Both the position numbers and the translations under genes were made by a program. 64,000 bases of DNA from Mesostigma viride (Eukaryota > Streptophyta > Mesostigmatophyceae > Mesostigmatales > Mesostigmataceae), in NCBI GenBank assembly GCA_009746045.1, contig RPFO01000381.1, forward strand, positions 48,538 through 112,537, given 5' to 3'. Shown here piece after piece: positions 1 through 10,585 of this stretch. The notes beneath the pieces were generated by a model. It made no database searches. It saw nothing but the letters and a program-made list of their open reading frames with translations, and was not told where the DNA came from. The stretch's first letter is position 1; each line of letters opens with the position of its first letter.

Positions 1-1046
1 GTGGAGGGCCTGCAGTCTAGCCCCATCATCTTTCGCAAGACGGCTGAAGCATCTTTGCTAGCATGGGGGCGGTGTTTTCCCGCATCGATAGCAACCTCTT
101 TCACATCCACACACCCAACCCACAGAGCCCGCTTTCATGCAATGGCATGGGGATGACTGGCGGCTTCTTGGACCGCGGGCGTGGGTCCGGCAGTTCATAA
201 CCGCTGTGGCCAAGCTTTTGCCCACTAGCCGCACGTTGTGGCTGGACCCCGACACCCCCGTCCCTTTCTGTGGCCTAACCTACACTTTGCACCGCACACC
301 GGTTGGCTGGTGCATTGACATGGCGGCCAAGCAGGAATACGCCGACAAGCTCGCGCAATCGCTGCCTGAGCGGCTGGATGCGTCCGCGGGACCGCACTTG
401 CGCGGCCAGCTGGGGTGGCTCGCGGGCACGGTGCGACCCGACCTGTCCATCTACGCGCGTGCGCGCGACGCCGTGCTTGCGGGCATGGGACGCAGCATCT
501 TCGGACGCAAGTCTTGGCGTCACCGGGCCTGCGCGTGTGGGGGTTGATATCACCCGCCCGGTGGCAATGACCATTTACTCTGACGCGAACCTGGAGTCGC
601 GTACCATCACGCAGCTGGCGCGCGCGGGAGGCGGCCATCTTTTTTCTTGATAGCCCCACTGGGCAGCCCACTATTGTCGACTGGTATAGCCGCATCCATC
701 AGCGGGTAGTGGTAGACAGCAATCGCGCGGAGTGTCGCGCGTTCATTTCCGCTGTCGACCAAGCGTGTTATGTGCAGCATCTTTTGCAATGGATTGCGGA
801 TAAGGCCCGCGTGGCGCTGTCGCTGCGCATCGGCTGTGCACAGATAGCAAGTCAATAATTGAGTTTCTGAATAACCCGCTCGCCTCCACCACCAAACTAG
901 ATTACCTTGTGTTGGCCGAGTCCGCCACGGTGTTGGATGAGCGGCGGTGGATCCCCGAGAGCGAGAATATTGCCGATGCCTTGACCAAGCCAGCGATGCT
1001 GTCGGGGCCTCAGTACAAGCTGCTGCGGCAGCTCATGATGACATGA
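1..1046 (+). pseudogene. Copia-type reverse transcriptase/RNase H remnant
   Basis: This is the C-terminal part of a Ty1/copia-class polyprotein, cut by the window edge. Frame 1 opens with GLQSSPIIFRK, matching GLRSSPIIWRE in the element at 37431-45227. The RT catalytic motif reads WHGDD near 142-156, where copia normally has YVDD. After frame changes near 530, 650 and 840 come RNase H pieces: IYSDANLESR, DWYSRIHQRVVVDSNRAECR, and a C-terminus with TDSKSIIEF, LDYLVLAES and NIADALTKP, ending at TGA 1044-1046. At least three frameshifts make it a dead copy. It is related to, but clearly diverged from, the copia element on the minus strand later in the window. Confidence 0.85.
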
Positions 1047-1560
1047 GTTTTTTTTACCGTGTGACCTGTCGTCTTTTTGCATGGGAATGGGCGCTTCTTT
1101 CATCTGTGAATACATTTCCCTAGACCTGACAGGCGGCCAGTGTGCCTAATAATGATGCATGTGTGCAGTTGCACCCAAGTAGAAAAGGAGGCCGGGAGCA
1201 AAGCCCGGGTGTTTTTGGCGTGCTCAGATCCAGCGTAGGGCACCCTCCTTGGGGTTTAGGATTTGGGGACGGTCAGTGTGCCGTTACGTGTTTCTCTACT
1301 TGAACGTACGTAGGGTCAGTGCTACCCTATTGCCCTCGCTTTAAATAATTTATGATAATTATTTAAAAAGAAAGTATGGGAGTTGTGCTCCCGAGTGGCA
1401 TCTATCCGCTGGCCGGTAGTCGCCGGCCTGGGCGCCTAGTCAGGTGGGCATCAAAGATTGGTGTCTAGATGCTAGTCGGTGCCTAAGCAAGGTACGGAAG
1501 CCAGTGCGCGCCGGGACGGTCAGAGAACCGTCGCCCTCGGTAGCACAGATCCGCTGAGTG
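1047..1560. other. Non-coding stretch downstream of copia remnant
   Basis: No coding signal. It may hold the decayed 3' end of the copia remnant: a purine-rich AGAAAAGGAGG at about 1181 could be an old polypurine tract. No second LTR is available to define ends. Confidence 0.3.
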
Positions 1561-1656
1561 CCGGTAGTCTCGGGTTAGAGGCTCGAGCATGCACTATCGG
1601 GTAGCCTACCGGTAGTCTCGGGTTAGAGGCTCGAGCATGCCTTATCGGTTAGCGCC
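1561..1656. repeat. 48-bp tandem duplication
   Basis: Two copies of a 48-bp unit, starting at 1561 and 1609, share CCGGTAGTCTCGGGTTAGAG and differ at a few bases in the second half. Confidence 0.8.
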
Positions 1657-1928
1657 GCGCCGCTGAGCTCCTTGCGGCCTGGCCAGCTGCAAGGGTTCAA
1701 TAGCAATCAGTGGCGGCTGCGGGCTCAGCCTCCCACAATCGGTTCCCCAAACAACAAAAATCCCGTCTCCATCGCCGGCGTGCTAGCCAGCGGTGAAGGG
1801 CGTTCAACTGCCGGGCTCCCAAGTGTGGAATTCGGAACTTCATGTTATGCGAACGGGAGGAGGCTTCCAACCACCTGATTTCATGGACCAGATACGAGAT
1901 GCAGGATGTGCCGCCGGGTGCGGTTCTT

Positions 1929-2070
1929 GGGCCAGAGGTAATTTTTAGTGGAGTGGTTGCGCCCCAAGGCGTTTCTTTTGCAATGTTTCCTGAGGTTCTG
2001 GGCCAGAGGTAATTTTTAGTGGAGTGGTTGCGCCCCAAGGCGTTTCTTTTCAATTTTTCCTGAGGTCCTG
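1929..2070. repeat. 71-bp tandem duplication
   Basis: Two copies (starts 1929 and 2000) of a unit containing GGGCCAGAGGTAATTTTTAG. They lie just upstream of the transposon-protein remnant. Confidence 0.8.
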
Positions 2071-2080
2071 TCTTTTTTCT

Positions 2081-3770
2081 TCCTACAGGTCATTGGTGGG
2101 TCGAAGTTGATGTCTTTTCTGTATGTGCACATTGCGCATATGCAGGACGACTGTGACGAGATCGCAAAGGCTGGTGGGCAGCGATTGAACGCAAGTCGAC
2201 GTCAAGTCCACACCAACGGAGCTAAAGGAGGCGATTGTGGACAAGTGGCCGGACTTCATCCAGCATTGCTTCAACGCGTGGTGGCAAGCGGACGCCTCCA
2301 AGGAATGCCTCTCAAGGATGCGGGTGGGGACCTTGTATGCCACACAGATTACGCCGAGAACTACCAGTCTTACACCTATCACAATCTCAAGCACAGTATT
2401 GGCATCCAGTCACATTCGTCCTTATGCCCTGGATCGTGCGCTACTTGGATCCAGCGTCGGGAAAGGTCGTGAGAAGGGAGTTTCACTTCATCGGACAGGG
2501 CGGAATGAAAAGGGACGGGCGGGCCCTCCGTTTTGCTATCCTCAAAATCCTGGCGACACTACGGTCAGAAGGGTAGAGGTGAAGCGCTTCATTGGGTGGT
2601 CGGACAATTGCTCCATGCAGTTCAAGTCAAGGAATGTGATCGCGGAAGTGGCCCGGCTGCTGACGGAGGATCCGCACCTGGAGTCATTTGAGTGGAATTA
2701 CTTTGGGGAGCAGCACGGAAAGGGGGAGGTGGATGGAGCTGGTGGGACGTGAAGTGCATGTTGAGGAGGTGGCACATCAGGGAAGAGAACCAGGACAACA
2801 GACGGCCGCCCAGTTGGTGGAGAATCTGGCGCGGGGGCGGTGGGCGGGACCACAACGACCAGGCGTAACTTCTTCGAGTTCCCCGAGGTAATTAAGTGTA
2901 CAGTCCTCGTTCAGGGAATAGTTACGCCGGCCGTCGTTTCTAGGGCGTTCTTGGAGTCCTGGCGATCAGGAGTGCTTAATAAAACACAACTAGCTCGATG
3001 GTCTCGTAACTTCAACTTTCCCTTGTGCAAATCTTGTCTTCGACGCGCAGGTGCTTCCTTACAGCCCAGGGCGCGGCGAAATCAAAGGAGTGAAGAAGGC
3101 GCACTGGTGGCGCATGGACAAGTCGAATGTGACGCGCCAGTATTCCTGCTATTGTGGCGGTGCGTGCGCCGAGGAAAGGTGGTGGGATTGTCGAAAGGAG
3201 TGGACCGACATGGACGGCTGGAATGTGGGAGGTGCTCGGATGAAGCTCCACAAACTGGGGGAGCCAGTGCAAAGGAACCCAAACGGACAAGGGGGGCACG
3301 CAGGGACGCGACTGAACAGACTACAGGCAGAGAGGACGATGATGGGAAGGAGACTGAAGCTGCGAGACATTTTTGCCGTCGAGTCCTACTCTGGTGATGA
3401 GTCCCATGATCCAGATCATCCATATTGGCTAGCGGAAGTCTTGCAGGAGCCTTATCAGGTGGCCGCTACTTTCGTGAGGCGAGTGGCCGACAGAAACGGC
3501 AAGGTCGATAGGGAGTTGTTCCGTAAGGGACAATGGGTGGTGGGGGTGCGCTACTGGGACAGATTTCCGGGTATGGCGACGATGTTCAAAATGGACGCCG
3601 ATGCCCAAGCTGAACAGCCAAACTTGGTCAATTGTTACCTGTGCATGGACGCGGGGTTCGAACACACCATTGTTGTCAACCCAGCTAACAATCGCCAGGC
3701 CATCTTGACCATTCCGACAGACGTCGAGAAACGGCTCACGAACTTGGCCAAGAAGAGACCTGTTCAGTAG
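2081..3770 (+). pseudogene. Transposon-associated DFAENY/SDG/HGKG family protein, frameshifted
   Basis: Pieces in successive frames match, from my memory of the family, a widespread uncharacterised protein of animal and protist genomes that behaves like a transposon gene. Seen in order: KWPDFIQHCFNAWWQA (about 2240), CHTDYAENYQSYTY (about 2340), QYWHPVTFVLMPWIVRYLDP (about 2395), FIGWSDNCSMQFKSR (about 2590), and FEWNYFGEQHGKGEVDGAGG (about 2690). After a probable intron (GT near 2888, AG near 3050) a final exon to 3770 carries YWLAEVLQEPYQVAATFV and GQWVVGVRYWDRFPG, like the C-terminal domain of that family. The D, SD and DG residues suggest an RNase H-like transposase core, which is inference. 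At least three or four frameshifts mean this copy is inactive. Terminal repeats were not found. Confidence 0.65.
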
Positions 3771-4361
3771 GCCAGCTCGCCCGGGCTTGGTTGGACGAGG
3801 TGGACAGCCTTGAGAGCACGTGCTTCGTTGTGAGCACTTGCCTTTCAGCCGTGATTTGCAAACGAGTTCCTTGTCCTGAATTGTAAAGCTCGATTCATGC
3901 TCTTTTAAGGAAGTGTATAATATTATCCAGATCATGTATATATTTAGATCTAGACCTGAGTTCAAATAACATTTCTTAGAGGGCTGAGATGCGCGAGGTC
4001 CAGCATACATGTATATATCCATGGAGACATGTTACAAACTCAAATGTTTCATTACAAGTACGTACCACTAGCTCGTCGACGGGGGTATCCCATGTAATGT
4101 ATGATTTATGAATTAATTAATCGCTTAATTGTACAATTTAAATGGATCATGAACTTGTCAAGTGGCCTAATTTGGTTTATTTGGTTCATCATTTATTGAT
4201 GAACATCATTCTTAATTGAATCTCGAGCAATAGCAATCGTGAAGCAGATCCTAATCATGTGATTCGCATAATGAGAAAAGGCAACAAGTGCTACTTTGAG
4301 GAATGCGGGGTTGGTCAGGTTATTATAGAGCTAGAGCTACAAACGGCACATATATTGCAAA
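3771..4361. other. AT-rich intergenic stretch
   Basis: No coding signal, RNA gene or clear repeat seen. It separates the transposon-protein remnant from the LTR element target duplication at 4362-4366. Confidence 0.5.
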
Positions 4362-4366
4362 CTTTG

Positions 4367-5739
4367 TGTCAGCCGTAGTGGGCCAAGGCAGTCCCGGCAC
4401 TAGTTTTTTTTTTCTGGCTGTCAGTTAGCCGAATTAGTGGGATGACAATAATGGACTTTATCCAGGCTATTTAATTCGTGCTACGAATTTTTAGTGCTGC
4501 GTTTCTGATGCCCAAGATACTGTGAGGGCTTAGTATCTGAGAGCCCGACGGAATATTTTTATTCCGATATGTTCGACGGAATCTTTTTCGTCTGCTTGTC
4601 TGTCTATGCGACTTTTGGACTTGTGCGTTTTTCCTTACCTTGAATTATGTTCTGTGCCGTTTGTGTCTCAGACTACTAGCCGTTGTGATGCCAAAAGGAA
4701 TTCGCGCTTCGCGCACGACTTGGACGTTCCGGCGCTGCCTAGGAGGCACTGTGGCTTTGTCCCAGTACGCCCACGTTGCGTCACTTGTAGCTTGTCATGA
4801 TAGCGCCGCGCCATTTATTTGTTGGGCGCCGACACTTGTGTCTCAATGCCTGTATGTGCAAGCACATGTGGACTTGTCTTATGGAATTCTATGCTAGTGC
4901 CATAAGTTTGTATGGCGCATGAGAATGATGTCATGCACCGAGCAAGATCAGAGCCCATGTATGGGTGGTCAGATGTGGACTCTATGGTGACCACAGTTAG
5001 TGCCATAAACTGGTAGGAATCTTGTGGTCAATGGGTAGAGCTTTATGTCACATAAGCGCCGCCACACCTAGATCGTCAGATCTTGATCTAACGGTTAAAG
5101 TTGCCACTACAATACGCTTCCGCGGACACCTTTTTCAGCGGGGAAAGTGCCCCCGGGCTTCCGGGGCAAATTCAGCAAGCGCTGCGGAACTTAGATACTA
5201 AAAATTCGTTTTTGGTTCGTACCGTACAGCCAATCATTTTGCGCCCGGATCAAATTGTGATCTGGGCACTGAACACGAAAATTTCAGCGGAACGTACGAA
5301 ACACCAACGCAACTACAGAAAATTTTCAGTGACGAAACTGTAGTACCGTGTACCAAGCAAAATGTAGTAGGACTTCGCTAAATTCACGTTCGGAATTTTT
5401 CACCGCAAGATTCCCCCGCAAGATTCCCCCGCACGATTCCCCCCGCTAGGTTCAGGCTCCAGTCGATGCTCGCCAAATGGCGCAAAAAAAGAAACATATG
5501 TTAAAATCAACGGTGCGAATCCTCGTTACCGCTCGGGTAACATTCTCACTCATTTCGCGTCTCCTACGAACCGTATTGTAGTGGCAGGCGCTTGCATGCT
5601 GAATGAAGTGAAAAGTGTTGTCCATACACTTTCTCTCTCTCTCTTCTTGTCCTTTGACTTGGCTATGGAATATTGATAATGAAAATGTAATCAAGCAATA
5701 TTGATCGGAACTTTCCTCCGACTACCTGTATTTGTAACA
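4367..5739 (+). repeat. Left (5') LTR, interrupted by CACTA insertion
   Basis: 892 bp of LTR sequence plus the 479-bp CACTA element and its GC duplication. Termini are TG...CA. TGTAA sits five bases before the 3' end, consistent with a polyadenylation signal. Confidence 0.9.
5105..5583. mobile_element. CACTA-type MITE inside the LTR
   Basis: This 479-bp segment is absent from the right LTR, so it is an insertion. It starts CACTACAATACG and ends CGTATTGTAGTG, a perfect 12-bp terminal inverted repeat with the CACTA signature of the En/Spm superfamily. The empty-site sequence in the right LTR (GTTGCAGGCG) shows that GC was duplicated (5103-5104 and 5584-5585). It has no transposase ORF and is non-autonomous. 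Confidence 0.9.
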
Positions 5740-7132
5740 TGGTATCGACAAGGATCGTGAGGAATCTTTGGGCTCGAAGTCATGCTTTGGCTCGAGCATA
5801 TTCCCTTCTTTTTCGCGAGCTCACGGCTCGGAGTATAAGCGCCTGATTTCTCGAGATGGACGTAACTTTCTTGTTTGACGTCCGTTTGGGGCGTTCTTGG
5901 GTTCGTTGAAACCAGTTTTTTATGGCGATTTCAACGACGTCAAGCTTGTGGAGAATGGAGCTTTTTCCTGTCCGTTCTTGTTGTAAACGTCTCTCTCACG
6001 GAGCGGGTTTGCTGGCGCAGATTGGTTTGCGCGTTTTGCTGTGGTCGTCGCGTTTCTACACGAAATCTGGCGTTCAAGGCGTCGTTGGAAAGCCCAAGAT
6101 TTGACGGTTCTTATGAGCTATCACACTTTGCTGGTTTTTGAGTATTGTTGAAAATCTGCTCGATCGCAGTCGAGGGGGTCTGTACAGCCGCGATGCGGCG
6201 TGTTCTTCAATTTGCTGAGTCTTTGAAGGTTGGGGCACTCGAGACTTTTTTGTGGCGAGATCCTGTTTTGCCAGTCTAGCTACCTGGCTAAATAGGGGAT
6301 CACTTATGGGTGCTGGCCCTGTGTTGTTCAAGGGCAAATGTGCAGACTTGATATGATTTACCTTTTTGGAACTGTAAAGCGGTGGTCAGCAAAGGGGGAC
6401 GCCCTGATTACGACCAGCTTTGTTTTGTATTCGTGAACGGGGCGAGCCTTTCAATTGGCAAAGGGCGCCTTCATTGATGGCTTGGAGAAAGGGCTGATTT
6501 ATATTTCGCGAAGACTTGGGGGCCCTGCAAGCAAATATGTTTTTGAGGCACGAGGCGCTAGCTCTACGTTTGTGTAGGGAGCGAGACCTATCGTGCAAGG
6601 AGGCCCGTCGGGGGATTCACTGGCGTTGGGTGGATCCTGCTTGTTCTTTTTGTGAGCAAGGGGCGCTATTTGTCACTATTTGTACCTGTTTGAAGCTGAC
6701 TCGGGGTGTCAGTGTTTAAAGCTAATCAAACGTATTAGTGATTTTTAAAGCTGGTCTTGTGTACCAGTACTTCCTTGCCCCTGTATTCTTTAAGGGGGGG
6801 TAGGTGGTTGATGGCCATGTCTTTCTGTGACTATCAGGAGCAAGGGGGGAGGGGTGCGTGTTTCCAGGCTCTTTCCTAGCTAGCCACCCTCATGCCCGAC
6901 GGTTGTCTTTCCTGTGGTTCAGCACCCAAGCCCAAGGGGGGTGATGACGGGAAGGCTCACGCCACACGAGAGGAGACGTTATTGCTCCTCTACCTGGTTT
7001 TTGTGTTCTACACTGTGGGAAATGTTAGTGGCGACTAGCCCTATTGTCCTTGTGTGTGGTGCGTTGCTCCAGGGTCACCTGGCCACCATGTTTGTGTGAG
7101 ACATTGTTTCCAGCTTGTCCCACTAAGGGGGG
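5740..7132 (+). other. Interior of LTR element, no Gag/Pol
   Basis: Starts with the primer-binding site and ends with the polypurine tract at about 7125-7132. Short ORFs here show no zinc knuckle, protease, RT or integrase motif. It probably carries only packaging and priming signals. Confidence 0.7.
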
Positions 7133-8023
7133 TGTCAGCCGTAGTGGGCCAAGGCAGTCCCGGCACTAGTTTTTTTTTCTGGCTGTCAGTTAGCCGAATT
7201 AGTGGGATGACAATAATGGACTTTATCCAGGCTATTTAATTCGTGCTACGAATTTTTAGTGCTGCGTTTCTGATGCCCAAGATACTGTGAGGGCTTAGTA
7301 TCTGAGAGCCCGACGGAATATTTTTATTCCGATATGTTCGACGGAATCTTTTTCGTCTGCTTGTCTGTCTATGCGACTTTTGGACTTGTGCGTTTTTCCT
7401 TACCTTGAATTATGTTCTGTGCCGTTTGTGTCTCAGACTACTAGCCGTTGTGATGCCAAAAGGAATTCGCGCTTCGCGCACGACTTGGACGTTCCGGCGC
7501 TGCCTAGGAGGCACTGTGGCTTTGTCCCAGTACGCCCACGTTGCGTCACTTGTAGCTTGTCATGATAGCGCCGCGCCATTTATTTGTTGGGCGCCGACAC
7601 TTGTGTCTCAATGCCTGTATGTGCAAGCACATGTGGACTTGTCTTATGGAATTCTATGCTAGTGCCATAAGTTTGTATGGCGCATGAGAATGATGTCATG
7701 CACCGAGCAAGATCAGAGCCCATGTATGGGTGGTCAGATGTGGACTCTATGGTGACCACAGTTAGTGCCATAAACTGGTAGGAATCTTGTGGTCAATGGG
7801 TAGAGCTTTATGTCACATAAGCGCCGCCACACCTAGATCGTCAGATCTTGATCTAACGGTTAAAGTTGCAGGCGCTTGCATGCTGAATGAAGTGAAAAGT
7901 GTTGTCCATACACTTTCTCTCTCTCTCTTCTTGTCCTTTGACTTGGCTATGGAATATTGATAATGAAAATGTAATCAAGCAATATTGATCGGAACTTTCC
8001 TCCGACTACCTGTATTTGTAACA
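7133..8023 (+). repeat. Right (3') LTR, intact
   Basis: 891 bp, TGTCAG...GTAACA. It serves as the empty-site reference for the CACTA insertion in the left LTR. Confidence 0.92.
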
Positions 8024-8159
8024 CTTTGCGCTCCAGGCATGGAATTTCAAAAGTACCAAAATTGGAGCAGTAGATGTTGGGGACGCCCATATCCTCGGCG
8101 TCCGCTACCAAGGACGCCGCACCCGGGCCGAGCTTTCAGTACTGCGAGCTCCCTCTTGT

Positions 8160-8264
8160 CACCCATACCATCCGACACCGCCGCTGGCCTCTTTGCCGGC
8201 CATCTTGCCCGCACAGACCAGGTGAATACCGATGTGGGCGGCCCTGCCGGGGGGCTTAAGAGGG
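8160..8264 (+). pseudogene. LINE C-terminal fragment
   Basis: In frame 8191-8260 reads AGHLARTDQVNTDVGGPAGG, the region after the RT of many LINEs (the usual motif is LGHVARM). The same motif recurs at about 9990 (plus) and 48320 (minus). The fragment is interrupted by the hairpin element at 8270. Joining the flanks without the insertion gives GGGGCCAACCAGGTAGACAC. Confidence 0.6.
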
Positions 8265-8269
8265 GCCAA

Positions 8270-9139
8270 AGTTAGGTTAAATAGTGCCGGAACCTTTTGC
8301 CGCCTGAGGCAAATCGGTCCGTAACACTATTTTGCCCGGAATAACCACTTCCGAGCACCCAAGTTAATTCGGCCGAATTAACTTGGGTGCTCGGAAGTGG
8401 TTATTCCGGGCAAAATAGTGTTACGGACCGATTTGCCTCAGGCGGCAAAAGGTTCCGGCACTATTTAACCTAACTAAAACCTGGCCTCGTGGAGGGTGGG
8501 TTGAATATGAGACATCCGCCTGGGCCACTGAGCACGCACCACTAAATGCGCCGGAGCTGTCCGGATTCGAACCCCTGACCTCCAAGGTGCACAGGTTTTA
8601 GTTAGGTTAAATAGTGCCGGAACCTTTTGCCGCCTGAGGCAAATCGGTCCGTAACACTATTTTGCCCGGAATAACCACTTCCGAGCACCCAAGTTAATTC
8701 GGCCGAATTAACTTGGGTGCTCGGAAGTGGTTATTCCGGGCAAAATAGTGTTACGGACCGATTTGCCTCAGGCGGCAAAAGGTTCCGGCACTATTTAACC
8801 TAACTAAAACCTGTGCACCTTGGAGGTCAGGGGTTCGAATCCGGACAGCTCCGGCGCATTTAGTGGTGCGTGCTCAGTGGCCCAGGCGGATCGATGTCTC
8901 ATATTCAACCCACCCTCCACGAGGCCAGGTTTTAGTTAGGTTAAATAGTGCCGGAACCTTTTGCCGCCTGAGGCAAATCGGTCCGTAACACTATTTTGCC
9001 CGGAATAACCACTTCCGAGCACCCAAGTTAATTCGGCCGAATTAACTTGGGTGCTCGGAAGTGGTTATTCCGGGCAAAATAGTGTTACAGACCGATTTGC
9101 CTCAGGCGGCAAAAGGTTCCGGCACTATTTAACCTAACT
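8270..9139. mobile_element. Nested hairpin element, family 1
   Basis: Three copies of a 206-bp near-perfect palindrome (8270-8475, 8600-8805, 8934-9139) are separated by a spacer (8476-8599, 124 bp) and its reverse complement (8806-8933, 128 bp, carrying a 4-bp duplication). Each palindrome begins AGTTAGGTTAAATAGTGCC and is centred on TTCGGCCGAA. The block is flanked by a 5-bp duplication, GCCAA (8265-8269 and 9140-9144), so it moved as one unit. The spacer read from the middle palindrome outward carries TTGGAGGTC then GGGTTCGAATCC, which resembles a tRNA variable loop plus T-arm (B box). It codes for no protein. Confidence 0.9.
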
Positions 9140-9144
9140 GCCAA

Positions 9145-9522
9145 CCAGGTAGACACCTCCTCCTATATGGCAGCAGGGTCCACTCAGTCCCATCGCAACC
9201 CACTGGCAAACTTGCGCGCGCCGGGCACCGGCGCGGCGCGACCCGGACCTATGTGACACAACTGCTTGAAGATGCAGGGCTTCTGGGACTATCCGTACTC
9301 CGCGCCCGCATGATTGACAAGAAGAAACGGGCTGCCATCTGCGATAAGCACCTTCCCGAGGGGTATGCTCCTGTTTTCTCCCCACGGGCCCCGCGGCCCG
9401 TTGCTAGCCAGGGTAGAAGTCCGCAGGTGGAGGTTATTGGTCCTGAGGATAGCCGCTACACTACCGCCTCGTCTGCCATTACAGTAGAGGACAGCTCGGA
9501 TGAGGATTACATCCCCATCTAG
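9145..9522 (+). pseudogene. LINE-like C-terminal coding fragment
   Basis: Open from the edge of the hairpin insertion to TAG at 9522. It includes QLLEDAGLLGLSVLRARMID and a serine/acidic tail ending DSSDEDYIPI. Its start (NQVDTSSY) continues the ARTxQVDT motif seen before the insertion, suggesting one LINE reading frame split by the hairpin element. No RT catalytic motif is present. Confidence 0.45.
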
Positions 9523-9589
9523 TGCTTAACGGTTAATTTGGGGATGATGCAGACGATATTTGTTTAAACTTTTGTGTAATTATTTTTCT

Positions 9590-9748
9590 AATGAGATTAG
9601 CATAGTACTCCGTGGCATGCCTTTGCGCATGACACGCAAGTACTTACTTACTTACTTCCACCTGCTTAATGAGATTAGCATAGTACTCCGTGGCATGCCT
9701 TTGAGCATGACACGCAAGTACTTACTTACTTAATTACTTCCACCTCAG
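9590..9748. repeat. 77-bp tandem duplication with ACTT tail
   Basis: Two copies of a unit starting TAATGAGATTAGCATAGTAC (about 9590 and 9667), each ending in a short (ACTT)n run. Confidence 0.85.
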
Positions 9749-9974
9749 TGCGGACTTAATGTACCCTGCATTCTATATAGCAATGGGCGCCGCGGGGCCC
9801 GTGGCCGGGGAGAAAACAGGAGCATGAGCTTCGCTCAGACCGTGGCCCCTCAGCCCGAATGTGCTTATCATGCTTCGACAGGTCCTGAACGTAGGGTTTT
9901 CCACGCATATAGGTCTTTAGAGTCTTTGTATCAGGGTATGCCTCGCATTAATTTCGGACGAGATTAGGCAGCGT

Positions 9975-10130
9975 ATAGGATAGCATTCGTAGGACATCTT
10001 GCTCGCACCAGTCAGGTAGACACCGACCTCGGTCAGGCCGGCCCCCAGCGGCTTGGCCAACCAGGGCGGCATATCCTGACCTGGCCTGGCCCCAAGGACA
10101 TTCCTATAGAAAGATGGCTAAACCTGCCAT
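9975..10130 (+). pseudogene. LINE C-terminal fragment
   Basis: Plus-strand reading gives GHLARTSQVDTDLGQAG and then ILTWPGPKDIPIERW. It is the same post-RT region as the other LINE fragments and is unrelated in orientation to the minus-strand ORF1 beside it. Confidence 0.5.
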
Positions 10131-10133
10131 GAA

Positions 10134-10190
10134 CTACACAGCAATTAATTAATTAAACACGTGCTCCCGTTGGGGAGGACTTCACGGAGC
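10134..10190 (-). other. LINE 3' end: stem-loop plus TTAA-rich tail
   Basis: On the minus strand TGCTCCGTGAAGTCCTCC then CAACGGGAGCACGTG can fold into a stem (GTGCTCC with GGGAGCAC), followed by a TTAATTAATTAATT tail. The same structure ends the minus-strand LINE at about 47535-47590. It probably marks the 3' terminus used for reverse-transcription priming. Confidence 0.6.
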
Positions 10191-10585
10191 ACCGAAGTGC
10201 TTAATTTTAATCCCTGTGTGTGCACTACAGGAGAAAGGGCAGAGACCCCTACTTCTCCTTCATGCCAAAGGCATGCCACAGCTGCATTCGGGCGCGCTAG
10301 CTAAACGGACACGCTAACGATCCGGCAAACTGTGGGTGCAACAAAACCCATGTAAGCGTGGCATAACAAGTAGCGTGGGCAAGTAATCTGAACATAGCCA
10401 GGGCATATATAGCATGGCTGTACTAGGACTAGGCTAAGGCTATGGCTGGTTGTGTATCATGCGTTGGCGGCACGTGACTAGTAGGTACAGTGTTGGCACA
10501 GCTAGGCAAACATTCTAAGCATGGCTGCCTTAGCGGCAGTGACTCCAATGGTTACAAGCTAGTATTAGGGCTATTCAGTGCTATT

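Larger units (their letters stand above)
4367..8023 (+). mobile_element. Non-autonomous LTR retrotransposon, young
   Basis: Two direct repeats, 4367-5739 and 7133-8023, are identical apart from one base in a T-run once a 481-bp insertion in the left copy is removed. Both begin TGTCAGCC and end GTAACA. The element is flanked by a perfect 5-bp duplication, CTTTG, at 4362-4366 and 8024-8028. Directly after the left LTR lies TGGTATCGACAAGG (5740), whose first seven bases match an initiator-Met tRNA primer site. Before the right LTR is the polypurine tract AAGGGGGG. The 1.39-kb interior codes for no Gag or Pol, so the element must borrow enzymes from another retrotransposon. Near-identical LTRs mean recent insertion. 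Confidence 0.92.

Noticed and set aside
8806-8933. Complete or circularly permuted tRNA in the hairpin spacer (B box first, GCTCAGTGG A-box-like motif after)
   Set aside because: T-stem pairs only at two positions, no acceptor complement to the presumed 3' strand, and the A-like motif does not form a D-stem. Only a T-arm-like half is supported.
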